This document shows positions 12,067-24,926 of a DNA stretch of 64,000 nt, piece by piece. Made by a program: the position numbers and the translations under genes. The notes below the pieces were generated by a model. That model made no database searches. It was not told the DNA's origin and worked only from the letters and a program-made list of their open reading frames with translations. Positions within the stretch are counted from its first letter, which is position 1. Every line of letters starts with the position of its first letter. The DNA is from Malania oleifera. Lineage: Eukaryota; Streptophyta; Magnoliopsida; Santalales; Ximeniaceae. The stretch spans positions 55,513,457 through 55,577,456 of the forward strand of contig NC_080420.1 of the NCBI RefSeq assembly GCF_029873635.1, written 5' to 3'.

Positions 12067-12925
12067 TGTTAGCTCCCAAGGTTTCATCAATTTGATTTTG
12101 ATGATAACAAAATATTTTGTACTAATGGTTTTGGGATTAAATATGTTTTGCAAGTCAAGCCATTAGAGTGGAAAATAAAGAGAACTCGATGAGCTTGCTA
12201 CTTGTATTTTTGCAATTGTTATTTTAATTTGTATATCTTTAAGAATATGACAACCATGACCAAAAAACAACTAAAACAAGAAAAACAAAAAAAAATTAAG
12301 AGATAGTTCCAAGTTGCCTTGCCTAGGCGGTCGACTTGCCAAGAAGGGTAGTTGACTCATCCAAACAAAAGACTGGTCCAAGCAAAATGCCAAAAAGGTA
12401 AATTACCCCTTGTGGCAGATTGACTAACCAAGGTGAAAGATTAAGCAGTCGATCGGCCCAAGAAATTGGTCAACTGGTCTTACTTTTTAGAGACTCCAAC
12501 AATTATTAGTTTTGCACTCTAACAGCTAGTGTTAAGTTGACCAAGTTGAGACAGGTAGACCAGTCTAAATAGTAGATTGACTCTAACTGCAGGCTAAAAC
12601 GACTAGTTTGACCAAGATCTCTAGAATATGCCTTCTTAAGCCCATTGAACATTAAAGAAGCTATTTATATTGATTTTCTAAGTTCCTAAATTCTTTTTTC
12701 TCTTCTAATCTTTCTTATTCCTCAATTTTCTCAATCTTGAGAGAACTCTCCAAAACTATGGTGTCATCACTTGCATATTTCTTAGTCTCCAATCCCTAAA
12801 ACAAACTATGCAATGTACTTTATCTGCTGGGTTATGGGTGGGCATTTTACCAGAGGTTTCTATTGTATCAATCTACCTTTGTGTGATTCTTGTTGAAACA
12901 TATACTCGGGAGGTGGGTGTAGGGC
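12067..12925 (+). mobile_element. Ty1/copia LTR, 5' portion only
   Basis: It begins TGTTAGCTCCCAAGG and soon reads gattttgatgataacaaa, the same opening style as the copia LTRs elsewhere (for example 30305). A block of GTCGAC-like motifs follows (tcgacttgcc, agtcgatcgg, gttgaccaag; 12328-12615), then a TATA-like tatttatattg (about 12662). The 3' part is missing; the sequence passes into a gypsy LTR near 12925. Confidence 0.6.
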
Positions 12926-12929
12926 ACAT

Positions 12930-13641
12930 GATTTCAAAACATTTATATAATATTTCTATAAATTCCTGACATAACCTATCCCCTTACCTGTTTATTGAGA
13001 ATGTGCCTGCAAGGATCCTAAACTGACGCCCGCAACGTTCGCATAAATCCTTGTATTCAGATGCCTAAGTTTAATTAACTCAACCCCAAAATTATAATTA
13101 TTTTAACATTTCCTAGGCTCACGTATAACCGGTTAGATTCTAAAATAACAACCAACCTGATATCCATATACCCATATTCTCCAATTTAATCGATTAATTT
13201 TTAAAAACAACAGACATAATTTGTACTCCTTACCTTAGCATTGGAGTGGTGCCTAGGATCCCCAAATCAAAAATCTGCTCTGATTAAAATGACGAGAATT
13301 GAAACTAGGACCCCGTGGTGGTGTTCGTTCTTCACTTTGCTCGGGAAACGAGGGAGAACTATAGAGAGAGAAAGGGATGGGCGAGGGAGAGAGAGAGAGA
13401 GAGTTTGAGTGCAGAGACGTCTCAGGGGGGGTCTTCTGTGGATTGTGAATTGGAAATCTCCAGAGAGTGGAAAGCTTAAATCTTAAGCTTACTTTAAGAT
13501 CCATTATTATATACATATATATACCCATCATATTATTTAATTAATTCAATTAATTCAAATTTTTTTAATACTATTCATTTTATTTGTTTAATTAATTAAT
13601 ATAATATAATAATAATAAATTTTTTTTAAAGGGTCATTCCA
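12930..13641 (-). mobile_element. Ty3/gypsy LTR, 5' portion (element H)
   Basis: On the minus strand it starts TGGAATGACCC at 13641 (expected TGTAATGACCC). It then runs through an AT-rich part, a CT tract (GA at 13386-13403 on plus) and two GGTAAGG sites (plus ccttacc near 13230 and 12984). It closely resembles 49440-50060 over about 600 bp. It stops near 12930, so the inner half of the LTR is lost. It follows the pol relic at 14032-15655 as its 3' LTR. Confidence 0.75.
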
Positions 13642-13682
13642 CTAATCTTGTATAACTATTTTTGAGGTTGTCCTCAAAAATT

Positions 13683-13917
13683 TGCTAACCTACTCTTATC
13701 ACAATCTCCTCTAGGAATCACTGAAATGTTTATCCGACTCTAGGAAGAGCCGGCGGCCACCCGCATAGCAGCTCCGTCCCAAATTTATTAATAACTCTCA
13801 CTTGTGGCGGAGGAATACCATGGTTACATATATAGGCTCTGGGAGATTACAATTAAACAAAGAAAACTCTCCCAAAACCACTTTAATAATTTAAAGACAA
13901 CTAAGCCACAACCAACA
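13683..13917 (-). mobile_element. Possible short copia-type LTR between pol and 3' LTR of element H
   Basis: Read on the minus strand, the stretch begins TGTTGGTTGTGG and ends GGTTAGCA. It contains tatatatgtaacc and a structure reminiscent of short copia LTRs (promoter, then a G+C-richer end). The 5-bp flanks do not match (aaatt and atttt), so the boundaries and even the nature of the insert are unsure. It may simply be noncoding tail of the gypsy element. Confidence 0.3.
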
Positions 13918-14031
13918 ATTTTAATTATATATTTATCTAAACTATCATATTGAACTAAACAACTTGCGCTTACCTAAACTGTCATCTTTATTTGAACTGT
14001 TATACTGACTTGAATTGTTATATTGAACCGT

Positions 14032-15655
14032 CTAGTGCTGGGACTCGCTAAATAGTTGTGGGTACCTCCAATGCATCTCCTCTTCTAATTCCCATGATGC
14101 TTCCTCAACTGTGTGATTACGCCAGAGTACCTTAACCAGTGGGATTTTCTTAGTACGCAACTCCTGGTTTTTTTGGTCTAAGATCTGTACAGGCATTTCA
14201 TCATATATTAGAGTATCTTTGAGTTCCAGTGCCTCATAACTTATTATATGTGATGGATCTGGGATGTATTTCTTTAACATTGACACATGAAATACATCGT
14301 GGATTCTTAATAATGCTAGGGATAATGCTAACCTGTAGGCAACTTGACCAATTTTTTCTAATACCTCAAATGACCCAATATACCTAGGGCTTATCTTACC
14401 CCTCTTACTAAATCTCATCACTCCTTTCATTGGGGCAACTTTCAAAAACATGTGACCCCTCACCAAACTCCAGTTTCCTCTGCCGAGTATCTACATAACT
14501 CTTCTGTTTACTCTGAGCTGCTTTAATTCTTTCCTAGATAAGATTGATTTTCTCAGAAGTTGGTTGTACTATCTCTGGTCCCAAAATCTATCTTTCACCA
14601 ATTTCATTCCAATATAATGGAGATCGGAACCTCCAACCAAACAATGCCTTATACGGTGCCATCCCGATACTGGCCTAATAGATGTTATTATAAGCAAATT
14701 CAACCAGTGGTAAATACTGGATCCAACCACCTCCAAAGTTCAGCACGCAAGTTCACAACATATCCTCCAATATTTGTATAGTCCTCTCTGTCTGTCCATC
14801 GGTCTAAGGATGAAAGGCTATTCTTAATGTTAGTTGTGTACCCATAGCACTTTGCAAACTTTTCCAAAATTGAGATGTGAACCATGGGTCTTGATCTGAA
14901 ATGATGGACACTGGTACTCCATGGATTCTAACTATCTCTTGTATATATAGCTCCGCTAACCTGCTCATGGAGTAGTTAACTCTGATGGGAAGAAAAGGGG
15001 CAGTCTTTGTCAATCGATCAACAACTACCCAGATAGCGTCCTGTCCATGAAGTGCCGATGGTAACCCAGTGACGAAGTCCATAGAAATATGTTCCCATTT
15101 CCACTCAAGAATGTGGAGTGGTTGTAACTGTCTCATCGATCTCTGATGCTCAGCTTTCACTTGCTGACATGTCAAACATTACTTTACATATCAGACTATC
15201 TCTCTTTTCATATTGCTCCACCAGAAGGATTCCTGCAAATCTATGTACATTTTCGTTCTTCCTAGATGTACCGTATATAAGGAACAATGTGCCTCTTCCA
15301 ATATTGTCTTTTTAATTTCAGAGTCATCAGGTACGTATAATCTTTTCTAATACCATTTCGCACTTTATCCATAATCTTTACTAATCCCATATCCTTCATC
15401 TGAGCAGCTTTAATTCTTTTTTGTAAGGTGGTCTAAAGTACCTGATTAGCAATGAGTGCCTGGTGATTTCCCTCAACCAACTCCACACCAAGCCTTTCTA
15501 AATCTATCTTGATCGGATGTTGAGTCACTATTGCTAATACTGATGCATTCCCTGATTTCCAACTTAAAGCATCAGCTACCACATTAGCTTTCCTTGGGTG
15601 GTGACTGATGGTGTAGTTGTAATCAACTTCAGGGGACACAGACTTTCTCCAAAAT
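14032..15655 (-). pseudogene. Gypsy (Tekay/Del-like) pol relic H: RNase H end, integrase, chromodomain-like end
   Basis: Minus-strand order: end of RNase H with [14 protein letters not shown] (about 15585), spacer, HHCC zinc-finger remnant ending CLTCQQVK (about 15165), integrase core with MDFVTGLP (about 15070), [12 protein letters not shown] (about 15000) and [13 protein letters not shown] (about 14885). Then come TAFHPQTDGQ-like residues split by a frame change near 14800, RYIGSFEVLEKIGQVAYRL (about 14365) and a chromo-like end VLWRNHTVEEASWE (about 14110). The last frame stops at 14032. Frameshifts and stops occur between 15430 and 15180 and between 14800 and 14470. PR and RT are absent because the fragment ends at 15655, where the plus-strand gypsy element starts. 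The retained C-terminal end is useful because it is deleted in the plus-strand copy. Confidence 0.85.
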
Positions 15656-18600
15656 TGATCTTAGATCCAGGTACCATTAAGTGAAGTTCAAGGTAGAGGA
15701 TGTGAAAACTAAGGTGTAGTCTCAAGAGGGGGGGGGGGTGAATTGGATTTAAAAATTTTATTTTAATTTCTTTTATGACTTCTTAACCTCTTTTACTTAT
15801 TTTAATGTATTCTAGACTTCTTGTTAATTTATTCAATACATAAAAAAAATTTAAGCCTTCATAAAATTCACAACCACACAATTATTTAATCAATCAAGTA
15901 AACAACTAATCAACCAAACCAATAAACCACAATGTGAGATTCAGCTTATATGCAAGTTTCAGCTTTTGTTTGTTTGCAACCCTGTATATATGATTTTGAT
16001 TTCTCAATATGAAGTTTAATATAAAATCCAATACTCTTTCCAAAAGCCTTAGACTTTAAATAAACTTTCAGTTAAAGAGTCTTTGGGTGTTCTTTGGGTT
16101 TTTAACCAATCAACGTACTTCCTTACGGTTTTCGCAAAGTATGGATAAACCAACATACTTCCTTTTGGTTTCCGCAAGCCCAAAAATAATTTAAACTTCA
16201 ATTGATTTAATTTCCAAACTCCATAGTATTTATGATTAAGAATTTAAAACATCCATGCCATTTATATGTATGCTGAAAGTAAAGAGAGTAAGGGAAAGAG
16301 AGAGACACCGGGTTTTTATGAGGTTCGGCTTATCCCCAGCCTACGTCCTCACCTTTGGTAAACCACCAAAGGATTCCACTAAACCAATTCCTTTCCGGGT
16401 GGAACAACACCATTACAAATGATACCCCACACTTAACACTCCTTTAATAGGCTAGAGTAGTCACCTCTCCAAGAGATACCCCAAGCTTGGTCCAACAACA
16501 ATTCAAGAACCAGAACCGTCTACAAAACAAAAACAATATTCGGTGTACAAAGGCACTCTCAAACAGAGCAAATTAGTACAACAATTCGGCACTATAATAT
16601 ACTTCAAAGTAAATAACAATATGAAATGAAATTGAAGCTCAATATAAATCTATCACCGGTATAACCTTTCAATGATTGAAAGATTTAGATTTGGTTGCTC
16701 AATTTCAGTGGAAGAAGATTAGCAAAAACTCAGTTGAGAGAATAGCAAGATGTGAGCAAGATAGCCTTTTAGAATTGAGAGCACTTGAGAGTATTTAATT
16801 ATTGAATAATTTCTTGGTGTGTTTGATCCTTGGGTTTAATCATGTATTTATAGAGTTAAAAAACATATTTTCGTATTTCCCAAGTTTCTTGGAGTGTCCC
16901 CCAAGTTTTCACAAAGTTTGGAGCTTAAGAAACCAATTTTAGAAACTTTTCCCGGCTGTTAAAATTTCAAATTTTTCGAAGGTTAGTTGCCTATCAAAAA
17001 TGATTAGGCTATTGCCCAACTTTTTTTAAAGAGGCAATAGGGTGTCAGGAACCTAGTAGAACATGGACAGGCTTCTCAGATTGCATAGTCAGGCTTTTGG
17101 GAGAACATGGTCAGACTCCTGTCCTGCTGTCAGTTTTAAGCACCCTTCAGGTTTTTTGTCATAAGGTTTTATATATAACTCCAAATTTGACATTCTTGAT
17201 ATCAACATAAAGTTAAGAGAAAATTCCACAACTTTCATGTTGAACACTTTTTAAAATAAGGAGTTTTTGATAGATAAAAATGCCTATCAATGTGGATATA
17301 TAAAAAATAACAGCATTTGGAAAATCCTCTTTTTGATGCTTTTCATTCCAAAAATGATTTTAACCTTTTTGAAATAATTTTTGATCGCATAAAAATATCT
17401 TTCAAGTATTTTAAAAGTTATCTAGGTCCAAGTAATTAACCTAAGAGGTTCATGCATTTATATTGAAATTATTTGAAATACTTACATAAAACTTCCTTAA
17501 GATTCTAAATCCTTCAACTCTTGAAGTTGTCATGTATGTCCTTGCTTTGAGTCCATCTTTATTTTAAAGTTTTCAATGTACTTTAAGCTTTTAGCAAGTT
17601 CGATTTAATATGCATGTTCTCATAATCTTCAAGTTTTATTAAATCATCTTTGAATCCATGCCTTAAGTTTCATATGATCATCCTTTTTGAAGTATAAACT
17701 TTCAATGGATCCTTGTGAATACTTGACCTTACATTTTCATAGTTGAGTCCTGAAATGTCATCACTTAACTAGATATGTTAAGTTCCTTTTGTTTGTTATC
17801 ATCAGAACAAGATTTTAAGCCTTGCAAGGTCAATAAGATGTTCTAAAAACAGTGTTCCGAACTCGGTATGGCCATTGTGAGTTCCTAGTTATGCCGTTCA
17901 GACTGACGAATGCTCCTGCTATATTCAGGGACTTGATGAATAAATTTTTCCATCAGTACCTAGATCAGTTTGTCATATTTTTTATTGATGACATTATGGT
18001 ATATTCAAAGAACCCTGAGGAACATTAGGAACATTAAGAATAGTTCTTTAGGTGTTGAGAGAAAGAAAGTCGCATGCAAAATTCAAGAAGTATGAATTCT
18101 AGTTGAAACAAGTCACCTTCCTTGGACACGTGATAACCAGGGGTGACATTTCTGTGGAACTGAGCAAGATTGAAGTGGTAGTGGACTGGGAAAGACCAAA
18201 AAATATGCAGGAAGTCAGGAGTTTCTTGAGATTGGCCAGATACTATCGCCAGTTTGTAGAGGGATTTTCTAAATTGTTAGGAGCATTGACAAAGCTGACT
18301 AGGAAGAGTGAAGTTTGAATGGAAATATGAATGTGAATAGAGCTTCCAGGAATTAAAGTAGCGACTCATCATTGCACCTGTTCTGAGGATTCCTTCGGGA
18401 GAAGAGGGTTTTGTAATTTACAGTGATGTGTCACACAAAGGGCTTAGGTATGTTCTGATATAGCGAGAGAGAGTTGTAGCTTATGCTTCACAACAGCTCA
18501 AAGAATATAAAAAGAATTACCCTACCCATGATCTGGAGTTAGCAACGATTGTTTATGCTTTGAAAATTTGGAGAAATTATTTGTATGGGGGTAGGTGCGA

Positions 18601-19625
18601 GACCTTCATAGACCACAAGAGTTTGAAGTACTTTTTCACACAGAAAGAATTAAATATGAGGCAGAGGAGGTGGCTAGAGCTAATTAAATATTATGACTGT
18701 ACCATCAGTTACCACCCAAGAAAAGCTAATGTGGTAGCTGATGCTTTGAACTAGAAATCGGTGTGATCAACAGTATAAACAGTAGTGACCTAGCATCCAA
18801 TTCAGATGGATTTAGAAAGGTTTGGTGTGGAATCAGTAGAGGGAAATCACTAGGCACTCATTGCTAATCTGGTACTTCAGCCCACCTTATAAGAAAGAGT
18901 TAAGGTTGCTCAGATGAAGGATGTGGAATTAGTAAAGATTATGGATAAAGTGCAGAATGGTCAAGGAGCAGAGTTTAATATCTCAAATGATGGAGCTTTG
19001 AGGTTCCGTACCAGACTACGCATACCTGCTGATGCTGAGATTAAAAGAACCATTCTGGAGGAGGCGCATCGATCCCTTTATACAGTGCATTCAGGATGTA
19101 CTAAGATGTACAAGGATATACATGAGTCTTTTTGGTGGGGCAATATGAAGAAGGAAATTGTTGTATATGTAGAGCAGTGTTTGACATGCCAACAGGTGAA
19201 AAATGAGCATCAGAGATTGGCAGATATATTACGGGCTTGTGTGGTGAACTTTGGGGGTAGCAGGATTCAGTATTTGTCACTAGTGCAGTTTTCTTACAAC
19301 AATAGCTACTAGATTAGTATTGAAATGGTACCATATGAAGCACTATATGGTCGGGGGTGCAGAACTCCACTCTATTGGGACGAAGTTGGTGAAAGACAAA
19401 TTTTTGGGCCAAAGATTGTACAGCAGACTTATGAGAAAATCATACTTATCTGAGAAAGGATCAAAACAACCCAGAGTCGACAAGAAAAGTTATGCTGACA
19501 CTCGCCTATGAGAGCTGGAGTTTGGTGTGGGGGATCAAGTATTCTTGAGAATTACATCAATGAAAAGAGTTATGAGATTTGGGAAAAAAGTATAAGTTAG
19601 CAAATTTTGAGGAAGAAATTTTTAT
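15655..19625 (+). pseudogene. Gypsy (Tekay/Del-like) pol relic I: RT, RNase H, partial integrase
   Basis: RT starts at 15655 with KIDLRS and VKFKVED, is interrupted by the solo LTR at 15703-17835, and resumes with FRTRYGH (about 17855). Next come [11 protein letters not shown], the catalytic FIDDIMVYS (about 17980), LGHVI (about 18125) and VRSFLRLARYYRQF (about 18215). RNase H shows VIYSDVSHKG (about 18415), DHKSLKYFF (about 18615) and [13 protein letters not shown] (about 18710). The integrase zinc finger (HRSLYTVH with CLTC) lies at 19070-19185. About 125 residues carrying the integrase catalytic core are then deleted (junction near 19214). A second deletion near 19588 removes the RYIG and chromodomain-like region still present in relic H. 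Several stops occur (for example near 18028 and 18318). It leads into a PPT (19626-19638) and the 3' LTR. Confidence 0.87.
15703..17835 (-). mobile_element. Solo Ty1/copia LTR inserted in gypsy RT
   Basis: The terminal sequences are tgaaaacta... on the plus strand and ...aggtcaata at the far end, equivalent to TATTGACC...TTTTCA on the minus strand. Flanks are ggatg (15698-15702) and agatg (17836-17840), a TSD with one mismatch. Removing the LTR restores a continuous RT region across the junction. It belongs to the same LTR family as 20840-22973 and 42774-46938 (shared tgaaaactaaggtgtagt, gtgaattgg, and atcaacgtacttccttacgg near 16112). With no internal sequence on either side, it is a solo LTR produced by LTR-LTR recombination. 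Confidence 0.85.
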
Positions 19626-19732
19626 GAGGAGGGGAGGATGTAATGATGCTTAAAAAAAATTAAAATTAAAATTAAAATAAATAATTAATAAAATTATTAT
19701 TATTATTATTAATTAAATAATATAATATAATA

Positions 19733-19772
<40 letters not shown>

Positions 19773-20839
19773 AAACCTAAAACCTCTAGAGGCTTCAGAT
19801 TCAATTACATTTCAAACCTCCAGAGGCTTCAAATTCAATTACATTTCAATTTCAAGCACCCCCTTACGCCAACTCTCACTCTCTCTTCGTTGCTCTCATC
19901 TCTCTCTCATCAATTTCTCGGTGAATTCTTGGTTGATTGAAGAACGGAAAATACCATTGGGTTCCATTCTCGGCCACCAACATTTTAACTAGAGTGGATT
20001 CGTGATTAGGGTATCGTAGGCACCACTCTTGGGATAAGTTAAACACTCTCTCTCTCTCTCTCTCCTCAATTTCTCTCAAATTTTTAGTCAAATCGATGGT
20101 TGGACACCACAACAGGGTCCTAGGTTCGATCCTCGTCATTTTAATCGGAGTGAATTTTAGGTTTGGGCTTCCTAGACACCACTCTTGGGATAAGGTAAGG
20201 GGAATAAAATTATGGTTTATTTATTAAATTGTAGTATTTGATTAAATTAAATTTCTGGGAATATTTTTGAATTAAGTTAAACTGCAGGGATTGGATTAAA
20301 TTAGATTTCTGGGAATATGTTAGAATTAGATTAAACTGTGGGGATTTGATCATATTAGTGTTTTTAAATATGCTAGAAAATACATTTAAATATGAGAATT
20401 GGATCATACCCGCATTTTCTTTAGAATTTAATCGGTTAATTGGAGTACGTGGGCCTAGAAAATGTTAAAATAATTATTATTCTGTGGCTGAGCTGATTAA
20501 ACTAGGGTATATGAATACAGGGTTTTGTGCGAATGCCCAAAGCATTGTTATAGGATCCATGCAGACATTTCTTTAGGAAACAGGTAAGGAGAATAGATTA
20601 TGCTAGGTGTTTTTACAAAGTTAACTGCTAAAATTATAATATGTGATTTCAGAAATGATATCTGAGTTTTTTTGGGTACACAGACATATGAGATAAGAGT
20701 TTTGAAATGATATACACTTTAAGTTGGGTTAGGTTGAGTAAAACCCTAAAGATAACTATATTAATATTTTTCACAGTATATTAAAGTACAGATTATTAGA
20801 GAAAATGTGTGGCATGAGTTGAATATTATGCATAAATAA
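19626..20839 (+). mobile_element. PPT and first part of the 3' LTR of gypsy element I
   Basis: The purine tract GAGGAGGGGAGGA (19626-19638) is followed by TGTAATGATGC, the LTR start. The AT-rich beginning and (AT)n (about 19735-19770) lead to a CT tract (20046-20063). GGTAAGG appears near 20195 and 20584. The block actctyggbataag occurs twice (about 20020 and 20180), suggesting a local duplication. The LTR breaks at 20839, where the copia element with TSD aataa inserts. It resumes at 46944 in the same orientation. Confidence 0.85.
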
Positions 20840-22973
20840 TGAAAAACTAAGATGTAGTCCTAAAAGCGGGAGTGAATTGGGTTTATAAAATTTTTCTTTT
20901 AATTCTTTTTATAAATTTCCAACTTATTTTATATTTAACAATCACTCAAGAATAATTAGATATTCAATGCTTGTATAGGCCAATCACAAATCACACTCAA
21001 TTAAGGAATTGATTTAATATCAACACAAAGTAATGATTCTTAATGAAAATCAACCAATTGATTTACCAAATACAAATTAATGTATGAACTACAGCACTAT
21101 CAAGATTTGGTGATTAAATAGCAAAGTTTGAATATGAATGCTTGTAGAGATTAAGCCCTGTATTAATGAAATTGGTCTTTCAAGATGATAAGTAATATAA
21201 CATCCAACACTCTTTCCAAAAATTCAGATTTCAAATAAACCTTCAATTAATAGGTTTTTTATGTTAACCAATCAACGTACTCTCTTATGGTTTTCGCAAT
21301 TTATATTGATCAACCAACATACTTCCTTTCGATTTTCGTAAGTCCTAAAAACAAATTAATCTTTAGTTTATTTAAAGTCCAATCTACATAGTATTTATGA
21401 TCAAGAAATTTAAATCAACCACGCAGTTAATAAGTATGCTAGAAATTAAAGAGTAAGGGAAAGAGAGTGAGACCGAGTTTTTTTACGAGATTCGGCTTAT
21501 ACCCAGCCTACATCATCGCCTTAGGCAACAACCTAAGGATTCCACTAACACGTTCCTTTATGGGCGGAACACACCGATACAATCCCTTCTTCTTTAGGGT
21601 GGAGCTCTCTCTCCAAGTGATACCCGACGCTCGGTTACAATGATCCAATAGCCCTGACCCGTCAAGAAACAAGAAACAAGAAGAAGAGTTTGTGTACAAG
21701 AATCACTCTTAGATAGAGCAAGTTAGTACAAGTGTAAGTACAAAATATACTTCAACATAAGTCTCAATATAATGAAATTGAAGCTCAATGTAAATCTATC
21801 ACCAGTATAATCTTTCTATAATTGAAAGATTCATACTTGATGCTCAATTTCGGTGTGAGAAGTTCAGCAAAAACTCAATTGAAAGGTCAGCAAGATGTGA
21901 GCAAGATAGCCTTTGAGAATTGAGAGCACTTGAGAGTGTGTTGATTGTTGAAAATATTTCTTGGTAATGAAAATTTTTGCCTTGGGGGCTATATATAGAG
22001 TTTAAAAAGTTAATTCCTTATTCCCCAAATTTACTTGGAGTGTTTCTCAAGTTTGCACAAAATTTGGCGCCCAAGAAACCAATTTTTGAAACTTTCCCGT
22101 TTGTAATTTTTAAAAGACTCTCAAATGACAGTCACCTATCTCAGTTTAATTTTGAAAGTCAGTGTGCTAGAAAGCTCCTATCCAAACACAATTAGTCACC
22201 TCAATTGACAAGGCAGGCGCCTGTCTGGTTATGCTGAGGCGCTTGTCACCATTCTGTCTACTTCGCGGATCCTTTAGTATTGTTATCATAACTTTTTTTA
22301 TACAACTCCAAATTTGACGTTCTTAGTATCAATAGAAAGTTAAGAGAAAATTCCACAACTTTTATGTTGAATACTTTTTAAGTTAAGGAGCGTTTTGATA
22401 GAAAAAATGCTCATCAATGCGGATATAGAAAAAATAACAAAATTTGGAAAATCCTGTTTTGGTGCTTTTCATTCCAAAAATAATTTTGACATTTTTGAAA
22501 TAAATTTTGGCCTTATAAAAATATTTTCCAAGTATTTTAAAAAGTATCTAGGTCCAAGTAATTAACCTAAGAGTTTCAATGCATTTATATTGACTTTAAC
22601 TTGAAGTACTCACATAAAACTTCCTTAAGACTCTAAATCCTTTAATTCTTGAGGTCTTCATGTATGTCCTTGATTTGAGTCCATCTTGTCATCAACATTC
22701 TTTGAGCTTCAATGATATTTGTCAAACTTTGAGCTTTGATAGTATTTTTCAAACTTTGAGCTTTGTAACACTTTGATCTGAGCTTTGCTTGAATTACTTG
22801 TTTGTATGTTTTCATTGTACTCTTGTGATTACTTGATCTTGAGCTTTACTTAAACTTAAACATGAGCCTCAAATACCTGTTATCTGAAGATTAATACTCA
22901 CAACTCAAACATGTTAAATAACATTTTATTTGTTATCATCAAAACAAGATTCGTAAGTCATGTTAGGCCAATA
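20840..22973 (-). mobile_element. 3' LTR of copia element C/G
   Basis: This is a 2.13-kb LTR. Its beginning on the plus strand, tgaaaaactaagatgtagtc, matches that of 42774 with few differences, and long stretches align by eye. Its far end reads ggccaata, where the 5' LTR has ggccaaca, so one terminal base has decayed. The PPT lies just beyond it. Confidence 0.87.
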
Positions 22974-24062
22974 ATCTCCCCTTTTTGATGATAACAAATA
23001 AGGAGCAAAAAATAAGTAAGCCTTAAAAAGGCCCCCCCCCCCCTCTTACAATTAAGCATCAACTTAACAATATTTGCAATATCAAAATCAATTTCAATAT
23101 TAATTTCAATATCATGCTCAAATTTTGCCCAAAACTTCTCCCCCTTTTGACATCAATAAAAAAGAGTAAGATATTAAGAAAAATATATAAATACGAAGGC
23201 AATGAACAACCATAAGAAAAAGTATAGATTTAGTGAAGGCTCGAAATAGAAACTTTGCATTTATCATGCATATAAAAGATTAATAATTAGTCCCAAAATA
23301 ATACAAAAGATTGTATATCAAAATTCGCAAAAATCTCCATAAATCATGATTTCATAGCTTAACAAATCTAACTCCCTCTGGATGAAGTATATTTCATATT
23401 CAATAAATTAAGACTTTCATTCGTGACTTATAAACTATGTATTCAAAAGGGTGTCAAAATTACCAATCATGCTTTTAAATTTATCATGCTATGCTCAAAT
23501 ATCAATTAATTTCATGTAAGAATAATACCAATGTCCTATTAATATCATCACTATCATAACATGCTTATGTTTAGCAAATTATTTCAATTTTGCAATAAAT
23601 TGGATTTATCATTTTATCAATCTTCAAATGACTTTCTAAATTAGATTTTTGAAGCAAATGACTTCCTTGATTTCGAAGATAAGCCTTGTACAATCAAGCT
23701 TTCTTGATTTATGGCCAACAATACCATTTTCATTTGTTTTCATATGAAAAACATCAATAAGCTCGAAAATTTATCCTTAAGTATTTATAAAAATTCAACT
23801 AAGGTTCTGCTTTTTCATCCCTCATGATATGCATACTTAATATAGACTTTCAGTTTATGCATTAGATCTTCAAGGTCTCTAATATAGTAGACATATCTAT
23901 TAATATTTTACGAGTTAAGCATGTCTATTTTTAGTGCATAATTATAATTATCACTTTATCTCTTTTAGGATTAGCTAACTTAAACTCTATAGGCTGTTGA
24001 GTCATCACTAACCCATTTTAATATAAATTTAGCTTTCTTAATTCCTAATAAGAGAATCCCTA
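22974..24062 (-). mobile_element. PPT and 3' noncoding tail of copia element C/G
   Basis: On the minus strand AAAAAGGGGAGAT abuts the 3' LTR and is the PPT. A second purine block, CAAAAGGGGGAGAAG, lies near 23130-23145. A C run of 13-14 bases is at about 23028-23041. The rest is AT-rich with no open frame of note. The tail is cut at 24063 by the LTR of the nested gag-only element. Confidence 0.75.
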
Positions 24063-24926
24063 TGTTAGCTTTGGTGCAATCCCAAGAAGGGGGGGGGGGT
24101 GAATTGGAGATTTAAAAATTTCCTTCTAGGTTCAACTAATCTAATAATAATATTACTCAACCTAGGGGCAGACTAAATGTATATGAAATTACAAATACGA
24201 TATATTAATCACATTTCAATACATACAACGTAACTCCAGCATTTCCCAATCAATATGAAATATATTCAGTAAGAAAATTAAATCAAGCACATAATTGAAT
24301 ATAATGCACGAAATATAAAAGCGACACCGAATATGATATTGGGGTTCGACCAATACTGCCTACGTCCCCGCCTTGGCTTACTAGCACAAGGATTCCACTA
24401 TAAGGCTCACTTCACGGGTGGAGCGACACCGATTACAACCAGATCAATTAACGGGACTGACATCAACCTATGCCTTACTAGGATGGTACACCTAGCTTTC
24501 CTAACCGGCTCTAAGCCAATTTGAGACTATTCAATAGGGCTAGTCTCCATCTTCAGGCCCACTCCTAGAATACAAAGGATATAAAGATTTGCGTACAAAC
24601 AAATGCTTCTTACCTAAGTAGACTATGTACTACAATTCAGCACAGTATAATCAATGCACACCAATGATGTAAGAACTATAAGCTCAATGGTGTATATGTG
24701 CAAACAACACTTAGTATAATGTATCATCTCAAATATGCACAAGAGTGTTCAAACAAGCTATTCTTTGAAACAAGATATACTAAATCTTAATGTTAGATTA
24801 GGGTTTCAAAGATGCTAGCAATAATATTCAAACACACTCAAAAATATTTTTTTCATTGTAGCAAGCACAAGAGTTGTTTGAAATCAAGCTTGTAAAAGTA
24901 TTTTGCACATAAAAATATTGCTTAAG

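Noticed and set aside
15727-15739. G and C runs (also 23028-23041, 24088-24100, 49928-49940, 59611-59622) as G-quadruplex loci
   Set aside because: Single homopolymers do not form a quadruplex pattern. Most lie in the PPT-like or ggggggtgaattgg block of LTRs and may include sequencing length error.
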